Shown piece after piece: positions 1 to 8,220 of a stretch of 41,961 nucleotides of DNA. This stretch comes from Treponema sp. Its GTDB lineage: Bacteria; Spirochaetota; Spirochaetia; Treponematales; Breznakiellaceae. Positions within the stretch are counted from its first letter, which is position 1, and each line of letters starts with the position of its first letter. The position numbers and the translations under genes are program-made. The notes beneath the pieces were generated by a model. The model did no database searches and had not been told where the DNA came from. It worked only from the letters and a program-made list of their open reading frames with translations. The stretch is from NCBI GenBank assembly GCA_009782955.1, contig WRIB01000021.1, positions 1 to 41,961 of the forward strand, written 5' to 3'.

Positions 1-525
1 AATTTGACAAGTCAGGTTTTTGCAAATTTTTATTTGACAGATTTTGATCATTTTATTAAAAATATTTACGGTATTGCCAATTATGGGCGTTATGTAGATG
101 ACTGTATTTTTGTTCATCCATCACGCGAATTTCTAAAAAGACTTATTCCAAAAATAGAAGCCTATCTACAGGGCAATTTAGGATTAAAAATCCATCCCCA
201 TAAGATATATTTACAGCCATGTAATAACGGCGTAAAATTTCTCGGATGCTTTATAAAGCCATCGCATATTGTAATAAACCACCGTACCATAAGGAATTTC
301 AAGCGTTCATTATATTTTTATAACAAACTTGTATTTGACCATAAACCTGACAAAGAAGAACGGTCATCGTTCATTTCTTCTGTAAATTCGTATTTAGGTA
401 TTCTTAAACATTATAAAACCTACAAGAAAAGGCAGAATATTTTATTAAATTTTATATCATCTTCTTGGTATAAACATATAACTTTTTCAAGCACAAAATT
501 TTGTAAAATTATTAAGAAGACATAA
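1..525 (+). CDS. Reverse transcriptase, C-terminal part, DGR type
   Basis: Only the C-terminal ~174 residues are inside the window; the frame is open at base 1. It starts in NLTSQ, the motif-4 block typical of diversity-generating retroelement RTs, followed by VFANFYLTDFDHFI and then the catalytic YVDD (bases about 91-102), with the thumb region downstream. Group II intron and retron RTs normally have YADD and different flanking blocks, so DGR is the best family; an Abi/UG-type RT is the alternative. In a DGR the RT copies a template repeat with adenine errors and diversifies a target gene with the Avd helper. Avd, if present, would lie upstream, outside the window. No clear template/variable repeat pair is visible inside it. 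The ORF is AT-rich compared with the next genes, which fits a mobile origin. Confidence 0.75.
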   Translation, partial: NLTSQVFANFYLTDFDHFIKNIYGIANYGRYVDDCIFVHPSREFLKRLIPKIEAYLQGNLGLKIHPHKIYLQPCNNGVKFLGCFIKPSHIVINHRTIRNFKRSLYFYNKLVFDHKPDKEERSSFISSVNSYLGILKHYKTYKKRQNILLNFISSSWYKHITFSSTKFCKIIKKT

Positions 526-530
526 TTTTA

Positions 531-560
531 CGCCGTTTGTACGTCCCTGTACAAACGGCG
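531..560 (+). terminator. Perfect 12-bp hairpin just after the RT gene
   Basis: Arms 531-542 and 549-560 (CGCCGTTTGTAC and its complement) flank a 6-base loop, beginning 5 bases after the RT stop. No U-tract follows, so it is not a classical intrinsic terminator. It could be a 3'-end stabiliser, or a cruciform of the kind found near DGR variable repeats. Confidence 0.5.
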
Positions 561-963
561 GTTGTAGGTGGGGGCAAAAAGAATTCTTGTAATTATTGTG
601 TATGCGCAAACGTCATTTAACACACGATTAGCGCTACGGGCGCTGTTCGCGCCCTCGATGTTCGAAAAACCGCAGTCGTGCGTGCGCTTAGGCGCTGGAA
701 CGCCCTTTGTGCGGTTTTCTCTCAACCACATTCCAGCCCACTGCATTGCTATGCAATGCTTATTAGGTGGGCTGGAACGTCGCCAATCTTAAACGATAGG
801 TACAATATCGCTGCCCACACCAGGCGTCCGGAAGCGCAGCGGAGTAACAAAAATACCACTGTCAAACTGAACGCACCACTTTTCTCTTATCGGTGGGGGG
901 AAGAACACCCATTCAGACCAACAGATGCTCAGCAGTCAATTACCGCATACATCCATACATGAA
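561..963. other. Non-coding, palindrome-rich stretch
   Basis: No ORF here has family resemblance or a ribosome site. The stretch contains nested inverted repeats: a 9-bp pair AAAACCGCA (666-674) with 710-718, a 10-bp pair TTCCAGCCCA (731-740) with 768-777, and inside that a 7-bp pair GCATTGC (743-749) with 753-759. The minus strand near 640-680 reads a short ARSANR-like peptide in a frame without a start, which recalls DGR variable repeats but is too short to call. It may be the non-coding part of the retroelement or decayed mobile DNA. Confidence 0.5.
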
Positions 964-1260
964 AATCTCAATCTGCCGCTGTGCCTGGCATACTATCGCT
1001 TGCAGTATGTTATGGAAAAGGGTGGGCAAAAGTCCTGGAAAAACCATGTGGAATTCTCCGCCAAAATAGATCTGCGAATAAAAGTAGTATTGATCCATAA
1101 GTGCCCTGTACCATACCAACAATAAAAAAGATATGGAGGTTTGGTACAGGGAAGCTGTTTTGGCGGGTTTAACACGCGGTTTTTCCGGGGCTTTTGCCCA
1201 CCCTTTTGCTTAATATAATGTATGTATTTTCTATGCCAGGCTCAGCGGTAAATTGGGATT
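964..1260. repeat. Long imperfect inverted repeat (fold-back/MITE-like)
   Basis: Bases 964-981 pair with 1243-1260, 981-1068 broadly with 1155-1243 (including the shared block AAAAGGGTGGGCAAAAG at 1016-1032), and 1104-1112 (CCCTGTACC) with 1143-1151. The left arm has about 30 extra bases near 1070-1103. The arms are clearly related but diverged by scattered substitutions. The whole unit would fold into one hairpin of almost 300 bases. No transposase lies inside. The promoter of the HAD gene starts immediately to the right. Confidence 0.7.
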
Positions 1261-1277
1261 ATTTATTAAATCTACGA

Positions 1278-1283
1278 TATACT
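1278..1283 (+). promoter_or_regulatory. -10 box (TATACT) for the HAD-hydF operon
   Basis: TATACT lies 29 bases before the ATG at 1313, giving a predicted leader of about 24 bases that contains the Shine-Dalgarno GGAGG at 1297-1301. The -35 is weak (TTGGGA at 1253-1258 with a 19-base spacer). Confidence 0.45.
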
Positions 1284-1312
1284 TAAAAAAGTTTGTGGAG
1301 GAATAAAAAAAT

Positions 1313-2110
1313 ATGAAAGATCTGGAACTAATTCGATCAAAGAAAGCTTTTATTATTGACATGGATGGTGTTATCTATCATGGAAATGAGCTTTTAAAGG
1401 GTGTCAGGGACTTTGTTAATTGGATGGAAGAGAACAATAAAGCGTTCCTGTTTCTGACCAATTCGAGTGAACGCTCTCCGCTGGAACTTTCCCAAAAACT
1501 TGCAAGGCTGGGTATAGAAATTGATCCGAATCATTTTTATACCAGCGCTCTGGCAACGGCAAGTTTTCTTGCTACTCAGAGTCCGGGCGGATCGGTGTAT
1601 GTAATTGGCGAGCCGGGGCTAATTAATGCACTTTATGATTATGGGTTTACCATGAACAATGTCAGTCCTGATTATGTAGTTGTGGGCGAGGGCAGGGGTT
1701 ACAACCTTGAGACGCTGGAACGGGCGGTAAAACTCGTGGAAGGAGGCGCCCGGCTTATCGGAACCAACCCCGACGTGAGCGGTCCTATAGAAGGGGGAGT
1801 GATAGTTCCCGCCTGCGGAGCATTGGTGTCGCCCATAGAATTAGCCACAGGAAAAAAAGCCTATTTTGTGGGAAAGCCCAATCCTCTTATAATGCGGCAC
1901 GGGCTTCATCGTCTTAACTCCCAGCGGGAAGAGACAGCAATTATCGGCGATCGCATGGATACCGATATCCAGGCAGGGGTGGAGTCTGAAATTGAAACGG
2001 TACTCGTTCTTTCCGGCGTAACCAGACCGGAAGATATTTCCCGGTTTCCCTATCAGCCTAAACATGTACTGGAAGGGGTTTTTGAAATTCCGGATACACT
2101 CCGCCCCTAA
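1313..2110 (+). CDS. HAD-superfamily phosphatase, NagD-like
   Basis: A 265-residue cytoplasmic hydrolase of the NagD/phosphoglycolate-phosphatase-like branch of the HAD superfamily. Visible motifs: motif I DMDGVIY with nucleophile D16 and acid/base D18; motif II TN at 49-50; the lysine of motif III in VGKPN near K188; motif IV GDRMDTDI with D213/D217 binding Mg2+. The type-II cap between motifs II and III fits NagD. The real substrate (sugar phosphate, nucleotide or pyridoxal phosphate) cannot be told. The start is supported by GGAGG 12 bases upstream. Its stop overlaps the hydF start by one base (TAATG), so the two are translationally coupled, although no functional link between NagD-like proteins and hydrogenase maturation is known to me. 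Confidence 0.88.
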   Translation: MKDLELIRSKKAFIIDMDGVIYHGNELLKGVRDFVNWMEENNKAFLFLTNSSERSPLELSQKLARLGIEIDPNHFYTSALATASFLATQSPGGSVYVIGEPGLINALYDYGFTMNNVSPDYVVVGEGRGYNLETLERAVKLVEGGARLIGTNPDVSGPIEGGVIVPACGALVSPIELATGKKAYFVGKPNPLIMRHGLHRLNSQREETAIIGDRMDTDIQAGVESEIETVLVLSGVTRPEDISRFPYQPKHVLEGVFEIPDTLRP

Positions 2111-3333
2111 TGAACAGTACCCCTGCTGCCAATCGTCTGCACATTGCTTTTTTCGGTAAAAGAAATGCCGGTAAATCAAGCCTGGTTAATGCAGTTACCG
2201 GTCAGGATCTTGTGATTGTGTCGGAACAAAAAGGTACCACCACCGATCCTGTTTCCAAAGCTATGGAACTCCTTCCTTTGGGACCGGTTCTTGTTATCGA
2301 TACTCCCGGAATAGATGACGAAGGAACGTTAGGAGAACTGCGTATCCGCAAGGCAAGAGAAGTTCTTGATAAAACAGATGCGGCGGTACTTGTAGCAGAT
2401 GCAGTTGAACAACTTTCCGCCGTTGATCATGAACTCATTGTTCTTTTTCAGGAAAAAAATATTCCATATATTGTGGCTTATAATAAAAGTGATTTGATTG
2501 GAGAAGCTGACGCCGCTGTAAAACCGGAAGATGCTTCGCAAAATCCGGCAGAATCTATTTTTGTAAGTGCAAAGACAGGGCATAATATAGATCAACTTAA
2601 GGAAAAAATCGGTACTCTTGCAAAAACCGAAGACGTAAAATTACAAATAACGGGAGACTTAATAAACGCCGGGGATTTTGTTGTCCTGGTAACGCCCATT
2701 GATAAGGCGGCTCCCAAAGGAAGGCTGATCCTTCCGCAGCAGCAAACCATTCGTGACATACTGGAGGCGGATGCAACTGCCATTGTTGTTAAGGAAATTC
2801 AATATAAAGAAACTCTGGATAATCTGGGGAAGAAGCCTGCGCTGGTAATTACCGACAGCCAGGTTTTTGATAAAGTGTCTGCGGAAACTCCGCCGGAAAT
2901 TATGCTTACTTCGTTTTCCATACTGTTTGCCCGTCTTAAAGGTTTTCTTAACTCTGCGGTACGGGGTGTGCGTGCAATCGACAATATTCAGGATAAAGAT
3001 ACAATACTTGTTTGCGAAGGATGTACCCATCACCGTCAATGCGACGACATAGGCACGGTAAAACTTCCGCGTATGATCAAAAACCATACGGGAAAAACGC
3101 CGGAATTTGCCTTTTGTTCCGGCGGCGATTTTCCGGCAGATCTTTCACCGTATAAACTTGTCCTGCACTGCGGCGCCTGTATGCTTAACGAACGGACAAT
3201 GAAACACCGACAGGACAGCGCCGCTGCCCAGAATATTCCATTTACCAATTACGGAATAACTATTGCGCATATTCATGGAATATTAAAAAGAAGTCTGGAA
3301 ATGTTTCCCGATGTTCTGGCGGAACTGGAGTAA
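2110..3333 (+). CDS. hydF: [FeFe]-hydrogenase maturation GTPase HydF
   Basis: HydF is the scaffold on which the 2Fe subcluster made by HydE and HydG is assembled before transfer to apo-hydrogenase. The 407-residue protein has the expected order: an N-terminal Ras-like GTPase domain (P-loop GKRNAGKSS 16-24, DTPG 64-67, NKSD 125-128, SAK 153-155), a dimerisation domain, and a C-terminal FeS domain with CTH (C305, H307) and HCGAC (H353, C354, C357), the HydF cluster-binding signature. Length is normal. It predicts an [FeFe]-hydrogenase elsewhere in the genome; hydE, hydG and hydA are not in the window. The last 51 bases overlap the 3' end of aroC on the opposite strand. Confidence 0.95.
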   Translation: MNSTPAANRLHIAFFGKRNAGKSSLVNAVTGQDLVIVSEQKGTTTDPVSKAMELLPLGPVLVIDTPGIDDEGTLGELRIRKAREVLDKTDAAVLVADAVEQLSAVDHELIVLFQEKNIPYIVAYNKSDLIGEADAAVKPEDASQNPAESIFVSAKTGHNIDQLKEKIGTLAKTEDVKLQITGDLINAGDFVVLVTPIDKAAPKGRLILPQQQTIRDILEADATAIVVKEIQYKETLDNLGKKPALVITDSQVFDKVSAETPPEIMLTSFSILFARLKGFLNSAVRGVRAIDNIQDKDTILVCEGCTHHRQCDDIGTVKLPRMIKNHTGKTPEFAFCSGGDFPADLSPYKLVLHCGACMLNERTMKHRQDSAAAQNIPFTNYGITIAHIHGILKRSLEMFPDVLAELE

Positions 3334-4449
3334 TAAGTCTGCAATTACCAGCGCCGCCATAGCTTCCACTACCGGTAACACGCGGGGCGCCAGACAAATA
3401 TCGTGACGTCCGTGAATTGCCATTCGCACAGGATTTCCGCTACGGTCTATTGTACTTTGTTCTGCGGCAATCGACGGCGGCGGCTTAAAGGCTGCGCGGA
3501 AAAAAACTTCCATTCCGTTGGAGATTCCTCCCAGTATACCACCGCTGTTGTTGGACTTGAATGTTGCACTTGCCTTTGCAGCATTGTTTTGTGTACTCAT
3601 GGCATAGTTCGGCGGAAGGGCAGGGACATCGTTGTTGGACAAACCTGTTAAAGCAGCGACGGTAAAACCTGTGCCGAATTCAATCCCCTTACAGGCGCCG
3701 ATAGAAAGAATTGCATGACTCAAGAGAGCGTCGAGTTTGTCAAACACCGGTTCACCGAGTCCTGCAGGCAGGCCGTTTATACGGCAGGCTACAAGACACC
3801 CGGCGCTGTCTCCGGCGGCTTTTAGTTCTTCCAGTTTTGCGTTTATTTGTTCCGCTGTTTTTTTGCAGGGAACACACAGCGGATTGTTTTTTGTTTCTTC
3901 CAAATTAAAACCAGCTTCACCTGGCTGCGGAGCTTCTATACCTGCAACGGCGGCAGTCCACGATTTGATTGTAATGCCGTGAGCGGTTAAAAATGTTTTG
4001 GCAACAGCTCCTGCCGCAACGCGGGCTGCTGTTTCCCTGCCGGAACTGCGGCCTGTACGTGCAATAGCGGATAATATTCCTTCTTTCCAGTCCGGAAAAC
4101 CGTACTTTGCTTCCCAGGTCCAGTCCGCATGGCCGGGCCTGTACAGATATTTTAACTCATCATAATCGCCGGGTTTTTGATCAATATTATTTATGATGAT
4201 AGCAATGGGTGTTCCCAGTGTTTTTCCTTCGAATACGCCGGAAAGAATTTCGGGAACATCTTCTTCTGAACGGCTGCTGGAAAATAATTCCCCTGTTCCG
4301 GGTCTGCGCCGTTTAAGTTCTCCGGCAATGTCTTCGGTACAAAGAGAAAGTCCTGCCGGACAGCCGTCGACGACACAGCCCATTGCTTTTCCGTGGGATT
4401 CACCAAATGTTGTTACTTTAAAAACAGTTCCAAAACTATTGCCCGGCAT
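3283..4449 (-). CDS. aroC: Chorismate synthase
   Basis: Converts 5-enolpyruvylshikimate-3-phosphate to chorismate with reduced FMN, the last step of the shikimate pathway. The 388-residue product has the family blocks FGESHGKAMG near the N-terminus, RPGHADWT, ARTGRSSGRETAARVAAGAVAK and GGILGGISNGM. Length is typical. It starts with ATG 14 bases after the stop of the sugar kinase gene, so the two are probably co-transcribed. Its C-terminal codons overlap hydF tail-to-tail by 51 bases; both reading frames look real there, so no intrinsic terminator can lie between them without being inside coding sequence. Confidence 0.96.
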   Translation of the reverse strand: MPGNSFGTVFKVTTFGESHGKAMGCVVDGCPAGLSLCTEDIAGELKRRRPGTGELFSSSRSEEDVPEILSGVFEGKTLGTPIAIIINNIDQKPGDYDELKYLYRPGHADWTWEAKYGFPDWKEGILSAIARTGRSSGRETAARVAAGAVAKTFLTAHGITIKSWTAAVAGIEAPQPGEAGFNLEETKNNPLCVPCKKTAEQINAKLEELKAAGDSAGCLVACRINGLPAGLGEPVFDKLDALLSHAILSIGACKGIEFGTGFTVAALTGLSNNDVPALPPNYAMSTQNNAAKASATFKSNNSGGILGGISNGMEVFFRAAFKPPPSIAAEQSTIDRSGNPVRMAIHGRHDICLAPRVLPVVEAMAALVIADLLLQFRQNIGKHFQTSF

Positions 4450-4463
4450 AATTCACCATAAAT

Positions 4464-5441
4464 TCATTGCAGCGCTTCAATTTCTGCAAGGGTAGGCGGA
4501 TCGGCTCCCTTGCGGGAACAAACGATTGCCGCAGCTTTGTTGGCAAAGATCAATGCTTCCCGGATTTCATTTTCGCTTAATTGATCCAGGGCTTTACGGG
4601 ACATTTTTCCGTGTTTTTCCAGCCAGGAAAGAAAAGCGCCGTGGAAAGTGTCTCCGGCGCCAATGGTGTCGGCAATAGTTGTATGGCTGGCTTCTGCAAA
4701 TATTTTTTTTATGTTTCCGTCCCGCTTAACAAACACTGCAGCGCCCTCTCCCCCCAGGGTTACTGCTGCAAGACGGGAACCCAAATCAAGGAGTTTTTCC
4801 GCTCCTTTTTCGTGTCCCAAACCGGGATAAATAAAATCAAAATCCGCAGAAGAAATTTTTACAATGTCCGAAGCCTGTACCCATTTTTCGAAACGTTTTA
4901 CATAGCCATTGTGATCGGGAATCATAAATGGCCGAACGTTGGGATCGAGGGAGATAACCGGCCTGTCTTCCCGCGTACTTTCCCGGAAAATAAAATTTTC
5001 GATGCTTGTTGCGGAAGGTTCCATGGTAAGGGAAATGGAGCCGAAAAGAATGCAGTTTGTTCCGGCAGGGAGCCGCTGCGGAAAATCCGTTTCGCTTAAT
5101 AAACGATCCGCCGCGCCTTCGGAATAAAAAAAATACGCCGGTTCTTTTCCCTCTGCTACTTTAACAAAAGCCAGTGTGGTCGTTTCATCAGATCTCGCTG
5201 TTAATTCAATGGAAACATTGTTTTGTTCCAGCCGTGTAATAAGGATTTCTCCGAAAAAATCCCGGGAAAGCCGTGAAAGAAAAGCTGCCCGTGTCTTTCC
5301 GTTTTCTTTCCCGAAAATCCGCCCTATGGCAATAGCCGTATTGTAAGGGCAGCCTCCGGGACAGGGGATAAAAATGTCACGGCCTTCCCGATCCTTTTCA
5401 CTCACCATGTCAATGAGCGCTTCACCGCATGCGATAATCAT
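4464..5441 (-). CDS. PfkB-family carbohydrate kinase (fructokinase-like)
   Basis: A 325-residue ribokinase/PfkB-family kinase. Signatures: start IACGEALIDM, N-terminal PfkB motif PGGCPYNTAIAIGRIFG, SLDPNVRP in the middle, and the C-terminal DTIGAGDTFHGAFLSWL with the catalytic Asp and anion hole. The pattern is closest to bacterial fructokinases, so phosphorylation of fructose at C6 is likely but not proven. The frame is open further upstream to 5603, but that extension is Arg/Cys-rich, unlike the family, and overlaps the hydrolase gene. The ATG at 5441 gives the canonical N-terminus, and a TATACT box lies 6 bases before it. The gene is followed by aroC after 14 bases. Confidence 0.9.
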   Translation of the reverse strand: MIIACGEALIDMVSEKDREGRDIFIPCPGGCPYNTAIAIGRIFGKENGKTRAAFLSRLSRDFFGEILITRLEQNNVSIELTARSDETTTLAFVKVAEGKEPAYFFYSEGAADRLLSETDFPQRLPAGTNCILFGSISLTMEPSATSIENFIFRESTREDRPVISLDPNVRPFMIPDHNGYVKRFEKWVQASDIVKISSADFDFIYPGLGHEKGAEKLLDLGSRLAAVTLGGEGAAVFVKRDGNIKKIFAEASHTTIADTIGAGDTFHGAFLSWLEKHGKMSRKALDQLSENEIREALIFANKAAAIVCSRKGADPPTLAEIEALQ

Positions 5442-5447
5442 ATCAAT

Positions 5448-5453
5448 AGTATA
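5448..5453 (-). promoter_or_regulatory. -10 box (TATACT) placing the kinase start at +1
   Basis: On the minus strand TATACT is followed by six bases and then the ATG at 5441, so initiation would begin at or next to the A of the start codon. No Shine-Dalgarno is present. The -35 candidate is weak (TTCCCA, 17-base spacing). Confidence 0.45.
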
Positions 5454-5526
5454 GCGCTTTTTGTTCTGTCTGGGAATTGAGCCTGTTCCACAATTTCCGT
5501 TTGCGCAACAGCTTCTTGCCCAATTA

Positions 5527-6447
5527 CTAAAGTGTCTCCAAAAAACCCAGGATGGTCTTTGCCGTTTCCGCCGGTTTGTCCTGATGGGGCAGGTGTCCGG
5601 CACCCGGAATTGTAAACATCTCTGTTGTATCAGCGCTCCTGAGTTTTATAAACGATTCGGTAACGTTGATTGGCATTATCTGATCTTTTTCTCCCCAGAC
5701 AAGGGCAATTTTTCCCGGCCAGGATCCGATTCGTTTGTAGTACGAAGACCGCAGACTTTGGAAAATCATGCTTCGTAGCGAAGAAAAATAACCGCGTTCC
5801 TGGGATGGACTGCATACACGATCCATTACCCGCTTGCGTAAAAAATCCCTGTCTTCTTCGCTTAAAGCCTGAATGTCCGCATAGTAGGAAAAGAGCGATT
5901 TCCACGCCCTGTCCGGATCGTTCCTGAATGAGCGGTACCATTTTTTGCCTATAAACGGAAAGGCCATAAGAAGGATATGAGATGAACCGGCAGATTCCAT
6001 GGGAATGCAGCCGTCCATTAGTACAAGAGCTTTGATGCGGCTGTCGGAAAGAGCCGCCGCTTCCGCAATTGATGCACCCATTGAACTGCCGATTAAGACA
6101 AAACCCTGTTCTGCATTTCCCGATTCAGCTGCTGCCAATGTTAGTACGGCGTCCCTGTGACAAGCGACACTTGAACGCATATTGAGCGATGAACGCCCGA
6201 AACCCGGCAGATCCGGCGCCAGTACCCTAAAACCTGCATCTCCCAGCGGCCGGATGATATGTCGCCATGTGTCGGCTTCGTCTCCAAGGCCATGAACCAG
6301 GATAAGTACCGGTTTGCCTGTATTGTTTTGCGGGCCGTAATCATAATAGAAAAGGCCGTTAAAACGTTTTGATGTCAGGCGTTTTGCATAGGCAGCCAGT
6401 GAAGGCCAGCATTGGAAATTGTTGTCCGAATTAAATGTAGTATTCAT
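5527..6447 (-). CDS. Alpha/beta-fold hydrolase
   Basis: A 306-residue single-domain alpha/beta hydrolase, no signal peptide, so cytoplasmic. Motifs: oxyanion-hole strand [12 protein letters not shown] (50-61), [12 protein letters not shown] (77-87), nucleophile elbow G-S-S-M-G with S122, an acid in [10 protein letters not shown], and the histidine in [12 protein letters not shown] near the C-terminus. This is a complete Ser-Asp-His triad. Such proteins cleave esters, C-C bonds or other substrates and the substrate cannot be inferred. It lies 85 bases upstream of the sugar kinase on the same strand; the kinase has its own candidate -10 box, so co-transcription is uncertain. Confidence 0.82.
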   Translation of the reverse strand: MNTTFNSDNNFQCWPSLAAYAKRLTSKRFNGLFYYDYGPQNNTGKPVLILVHGLGDEADTWRHIIRPLGDAGFRVLAPDLPGFGRSSLNMRSSVACHRDAVLTLAAAESGNAEQGFVLIGSSMGASIAEAAALSDSRIKALVLMDGCIPMESAGSSHILLMAFPFIGKKWYRSFRNDPDRAWKSLFSYYADIQALSEEDRDFLRKRVMDRVCSPSQERGYFSSLRSMIFQSLRSSYYKRIGSWPGKIALVWGEKDQIMPINVTESFIKLRSADTTEMFTIPGAGHLPHQDKPAETAKTILGFLETL

Positions 6448-6551
6448 ATCTTACTATAACTTTTTTTTTAAAATTGAAAAAGAATTGTTTTCGTGGTATT
6501 ATCAAATTACTGTCTTTGGTTTCAGCTATTTTTGATTTTTTTGGAGGGAGC

Positions 6552-6773
6552 ATGGCTTCTAAAACCTGTAGTGTAGACAACAATAAAAACAAATGCAATT
6601 GCACCTTTAGCTGCGGCAAGAAGGGCATCTGCTGTGAATGTATTCATTATCACCGGAGTAACGGAGAACTTCCCGGCTGTTACTTTCCCAACGATGCGGA
6701 AAAAAGCGGGAATCGTTCCATCAGTAATTTTATTTCCATAGTGCAGCAGAAAGGAACTTCGTATTTAAAATAG
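6552..6773 (+). CDS. Small cysteine-rich protein, DUF6485-like
   Basis: A 73-residue protein of unknown function with seven cysteines in tight spacing (KTC...[21 protein letters not shown]...LPGCYFP), most likely binding zinc or an FeS cluster. I recognise the pattern as the small DUF6485 family common in anaerobes. The frame is open to 6474, but the ATG at 6552 is preferred: it has a strong GGAGGG at 6543-6548 with correct spacing and begins the conserved MASKTC block. It is a single-gene unit between two divergently arranged neighbours. Confidence 0.75.
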   Translation: MASKTCSVDNNKNKCNCTFSCGKKGICCECIHYHRSNGELPGCYFPNDAEKSGNRSISNFISIVQQKGTSYLK

Positions 6774-6786
6774 CGAATAATACCGC

Positions 6787-6815
6787 TTGCAATAAACGCT
6801 ATACTGTTGTATAGT
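6787..6815 (+). promoter_or_regulatory. Sigma-70-like promoter giving a leaderless radical-SAM mRNA
   Basis: TTGCAA (6787-6792), a 17-base spacer, and TATAGT (6810-6815). The predicted start of transcription falls on 6822-6823, the A of the gene's ATG. There is no Shine-Dalgarno, consistent with a leaderless message. Confidence 0.6.
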
Positions 6816-6822
6816 AAATTGA

Positions 6823-8214
6823 ATGATTGATTTGGGAGAAAAACTCAGGGTTCTCGCCGGGGCAGCAAAATTCGACGCTTCCTGTGCCTCGTCGGGCAGC
6901 GGAGGGGCAGCAACCGGTTCCAAAAACAAATCGGATACAGGCCAGGGTTTTGGGGCAAAAGTTCCGGCCGGGGTCTGCCATTCCTGGACAGGAGACGGCC
7001 GCTGTGTCAGCCTTCTTAAAGTGCTGTATTCCAATGTATGCCGTTTAGACTGCGCTTATTGTGTAAACCGCACTTCCGCAGATGTTGAACGCGCTTCTTT
7101 TACTCCGGATGAACTTGTCCGGCTTACCACTGAATTTTACCGCCGCAATTATATCGAAGGGCTTTTTCTTTCTTCGGGGATCTTTGCAGACCCCGACATT
7201 GTTATGGAAAAACTTGTTGCCGTTGCAAAAAAACTCCGTAAAGAGTCCGGTTATAACGGCTACATTCACCTGAAGATTATTCCCGGATCAGGAGAAAAAA
7301 TGATTCGGGAAGCAGGGCTTTGGGCGGACAGGCTCAGCGCCAATATCGAATTGCCCACCGAAAAGAGTTTGCATCACCTGGCTCCGCAAAAATCAGGCAA
7401 GGTGATCTTTGGCGCAATGGGCGATGTACAAACAGCTCATAAAGAATCGGAAGAAGACCGGCACCACAATCTAAAATCGGCGCCTGTTTATGCTCCTGCC
7501 GGCCAGAGTACCCAGCTTATCGTTGGCGCCAGCGGAGAGGACGATCGTACCATTATCGGTCTTTCGGGGGCGCTGTACAAAAAGTATTCCCTCCGCAGGG
7601 TATACTACTCGGCGTATATGACTGTTCCTGCCTTGCCCCCTCACTCCGCTGCCTATACTGCCCCTGCCGGTAACACCGGTATGTTAACCGGGTTCGAAGA
7701 TGAAGCCGGCGAAAGTTCCAGCCTTGAATACCCCTTGGGAATTTCCCCTGTACGCCTTCTTGTCCGGGAACACAGGCTGTATCAGGCGGACTGGCTTATG
7801 CGTTTTTATCATTTTCAATCGGAAGAAATCCTTAACAACGATCAGCCCTTTCTCGATCCGACCCTGGATCCCAAAACTTCATGGGCATTACAGCACCTTG
7901 ATAAATACCCGGTTGAATTAAAAAAAGCGCCCTACGAAGAATTGCTCCGTGTACCCGGCGTTGGCGCGCAAAGCGCCAGGCGTATAATTGAAGTACGCCG
8001 TTCCAGATCAATCAACTTTGACGGCCTCCGGCGGCTGGGCGTTGTACTTAAACGGGCAAGATACTTTTTTACACTGGACGGATTATTTTATGACAGGCCG
8101 GATGTTAAACTACCTGTTATCGTTGCGCGGAGAATTCTGGACAACCCGGGCCGTCTCCGTCGTATCCTTGTAGACGGCGACGACGGCCTTCAATTACCGT
8201 TGTTTGATTTTTAG
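6823..8214 (+). CDS. Radical SAM protein, putative DNA modification/repair type
   Basis: 463 residues. The CxxxCxxC cluster motif C73-x3-C77-x2-C80 (in YSNVCRLDCAYCVNR) binds the [4Fe-4S] cluster that cleaves S-adenosylmethionine. A helix-hairpin-helix element, LLRVPGVGAQSARRIIEVRR, lies in the C-terminal third and suggests DNA contact. The match is to the family annotated as 'putative DNA modification/repair radical SAM protein', which is normally next to a DUF4130 partner, exactly as here (6-base gap to the next gene). The reaction is unknown. Residues 20-45 are a low-complexity Ser/Gly-rich stretch. The start at 6823 fits the promoter immediately upstream. Confidence 0.85.
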   Translation: MIDLGEKLRVLAGAAKFDASCASSGSGGAATGSKNKSDTGQGFGAKVPAGVCHSWTGDGRCVSLLKVLYSNVCRLDCAYCVNRTSADVERASFTPDELVRLTTEFYRRNYIEGLFLSSGIFADPDIVMEKLVAVAKKLRKESGYNGYIHLKIIPGSGEKMIREAGLWADRLSANIELPTEKSLHHLAPQKSGKVIFGAMGDVQTAHKESEEDRHHNLKSAPVYAPAGQSTQLIVGASGEDDRTIIGLSGALYKKYSLRRVYYSAYMTVPALPPHSAAYTAPAGNTGMLTGFEDEAGESSSLEYPLGISPVRLLVREHRLYQADWLMRFYHFQSEEILNNDQPFLDPTLDPKTSWALQHLDKYPVELKKAPYEELLRVPGVGAQSARRIIEVRRSRSINFDGLRRLGVVLKRARYFFTLDGLFYDRPDVKLPVIVARRILDNPGRLRRILVDGDDGLQLPLFDF

Positions 8215-8220
8215 GATTGC

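Noticed and set aside
528-746. 72-codon minus-strand ORF containing ARSANR, resembling a DGR variable repeat
   Set aside because: Too short a match, no ribosome site, no glycine/tryptophan lectin-fold motif, and no second copy in the window; kept only as a hint.
678-1125. Short plus-strand ORFs after the RT
   Set aside because: No family features or ribosome sites; they run through palindromes and the fold-back repeat.
4193-4495. Long plus-strand frames opposite aroC and other genes (also 18787-19524, 36854-37372)
   Set aside because: They are reverse-strand shadows of well-identified genes with no independent start signals or family match.
5442-5603. N-terminal extension of the PfkB kinase
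   Set aside because: The 54 extra residues are Arg/Cys-rich, unlike the family, and overlap the hydrolase gene; the true start is 5441.
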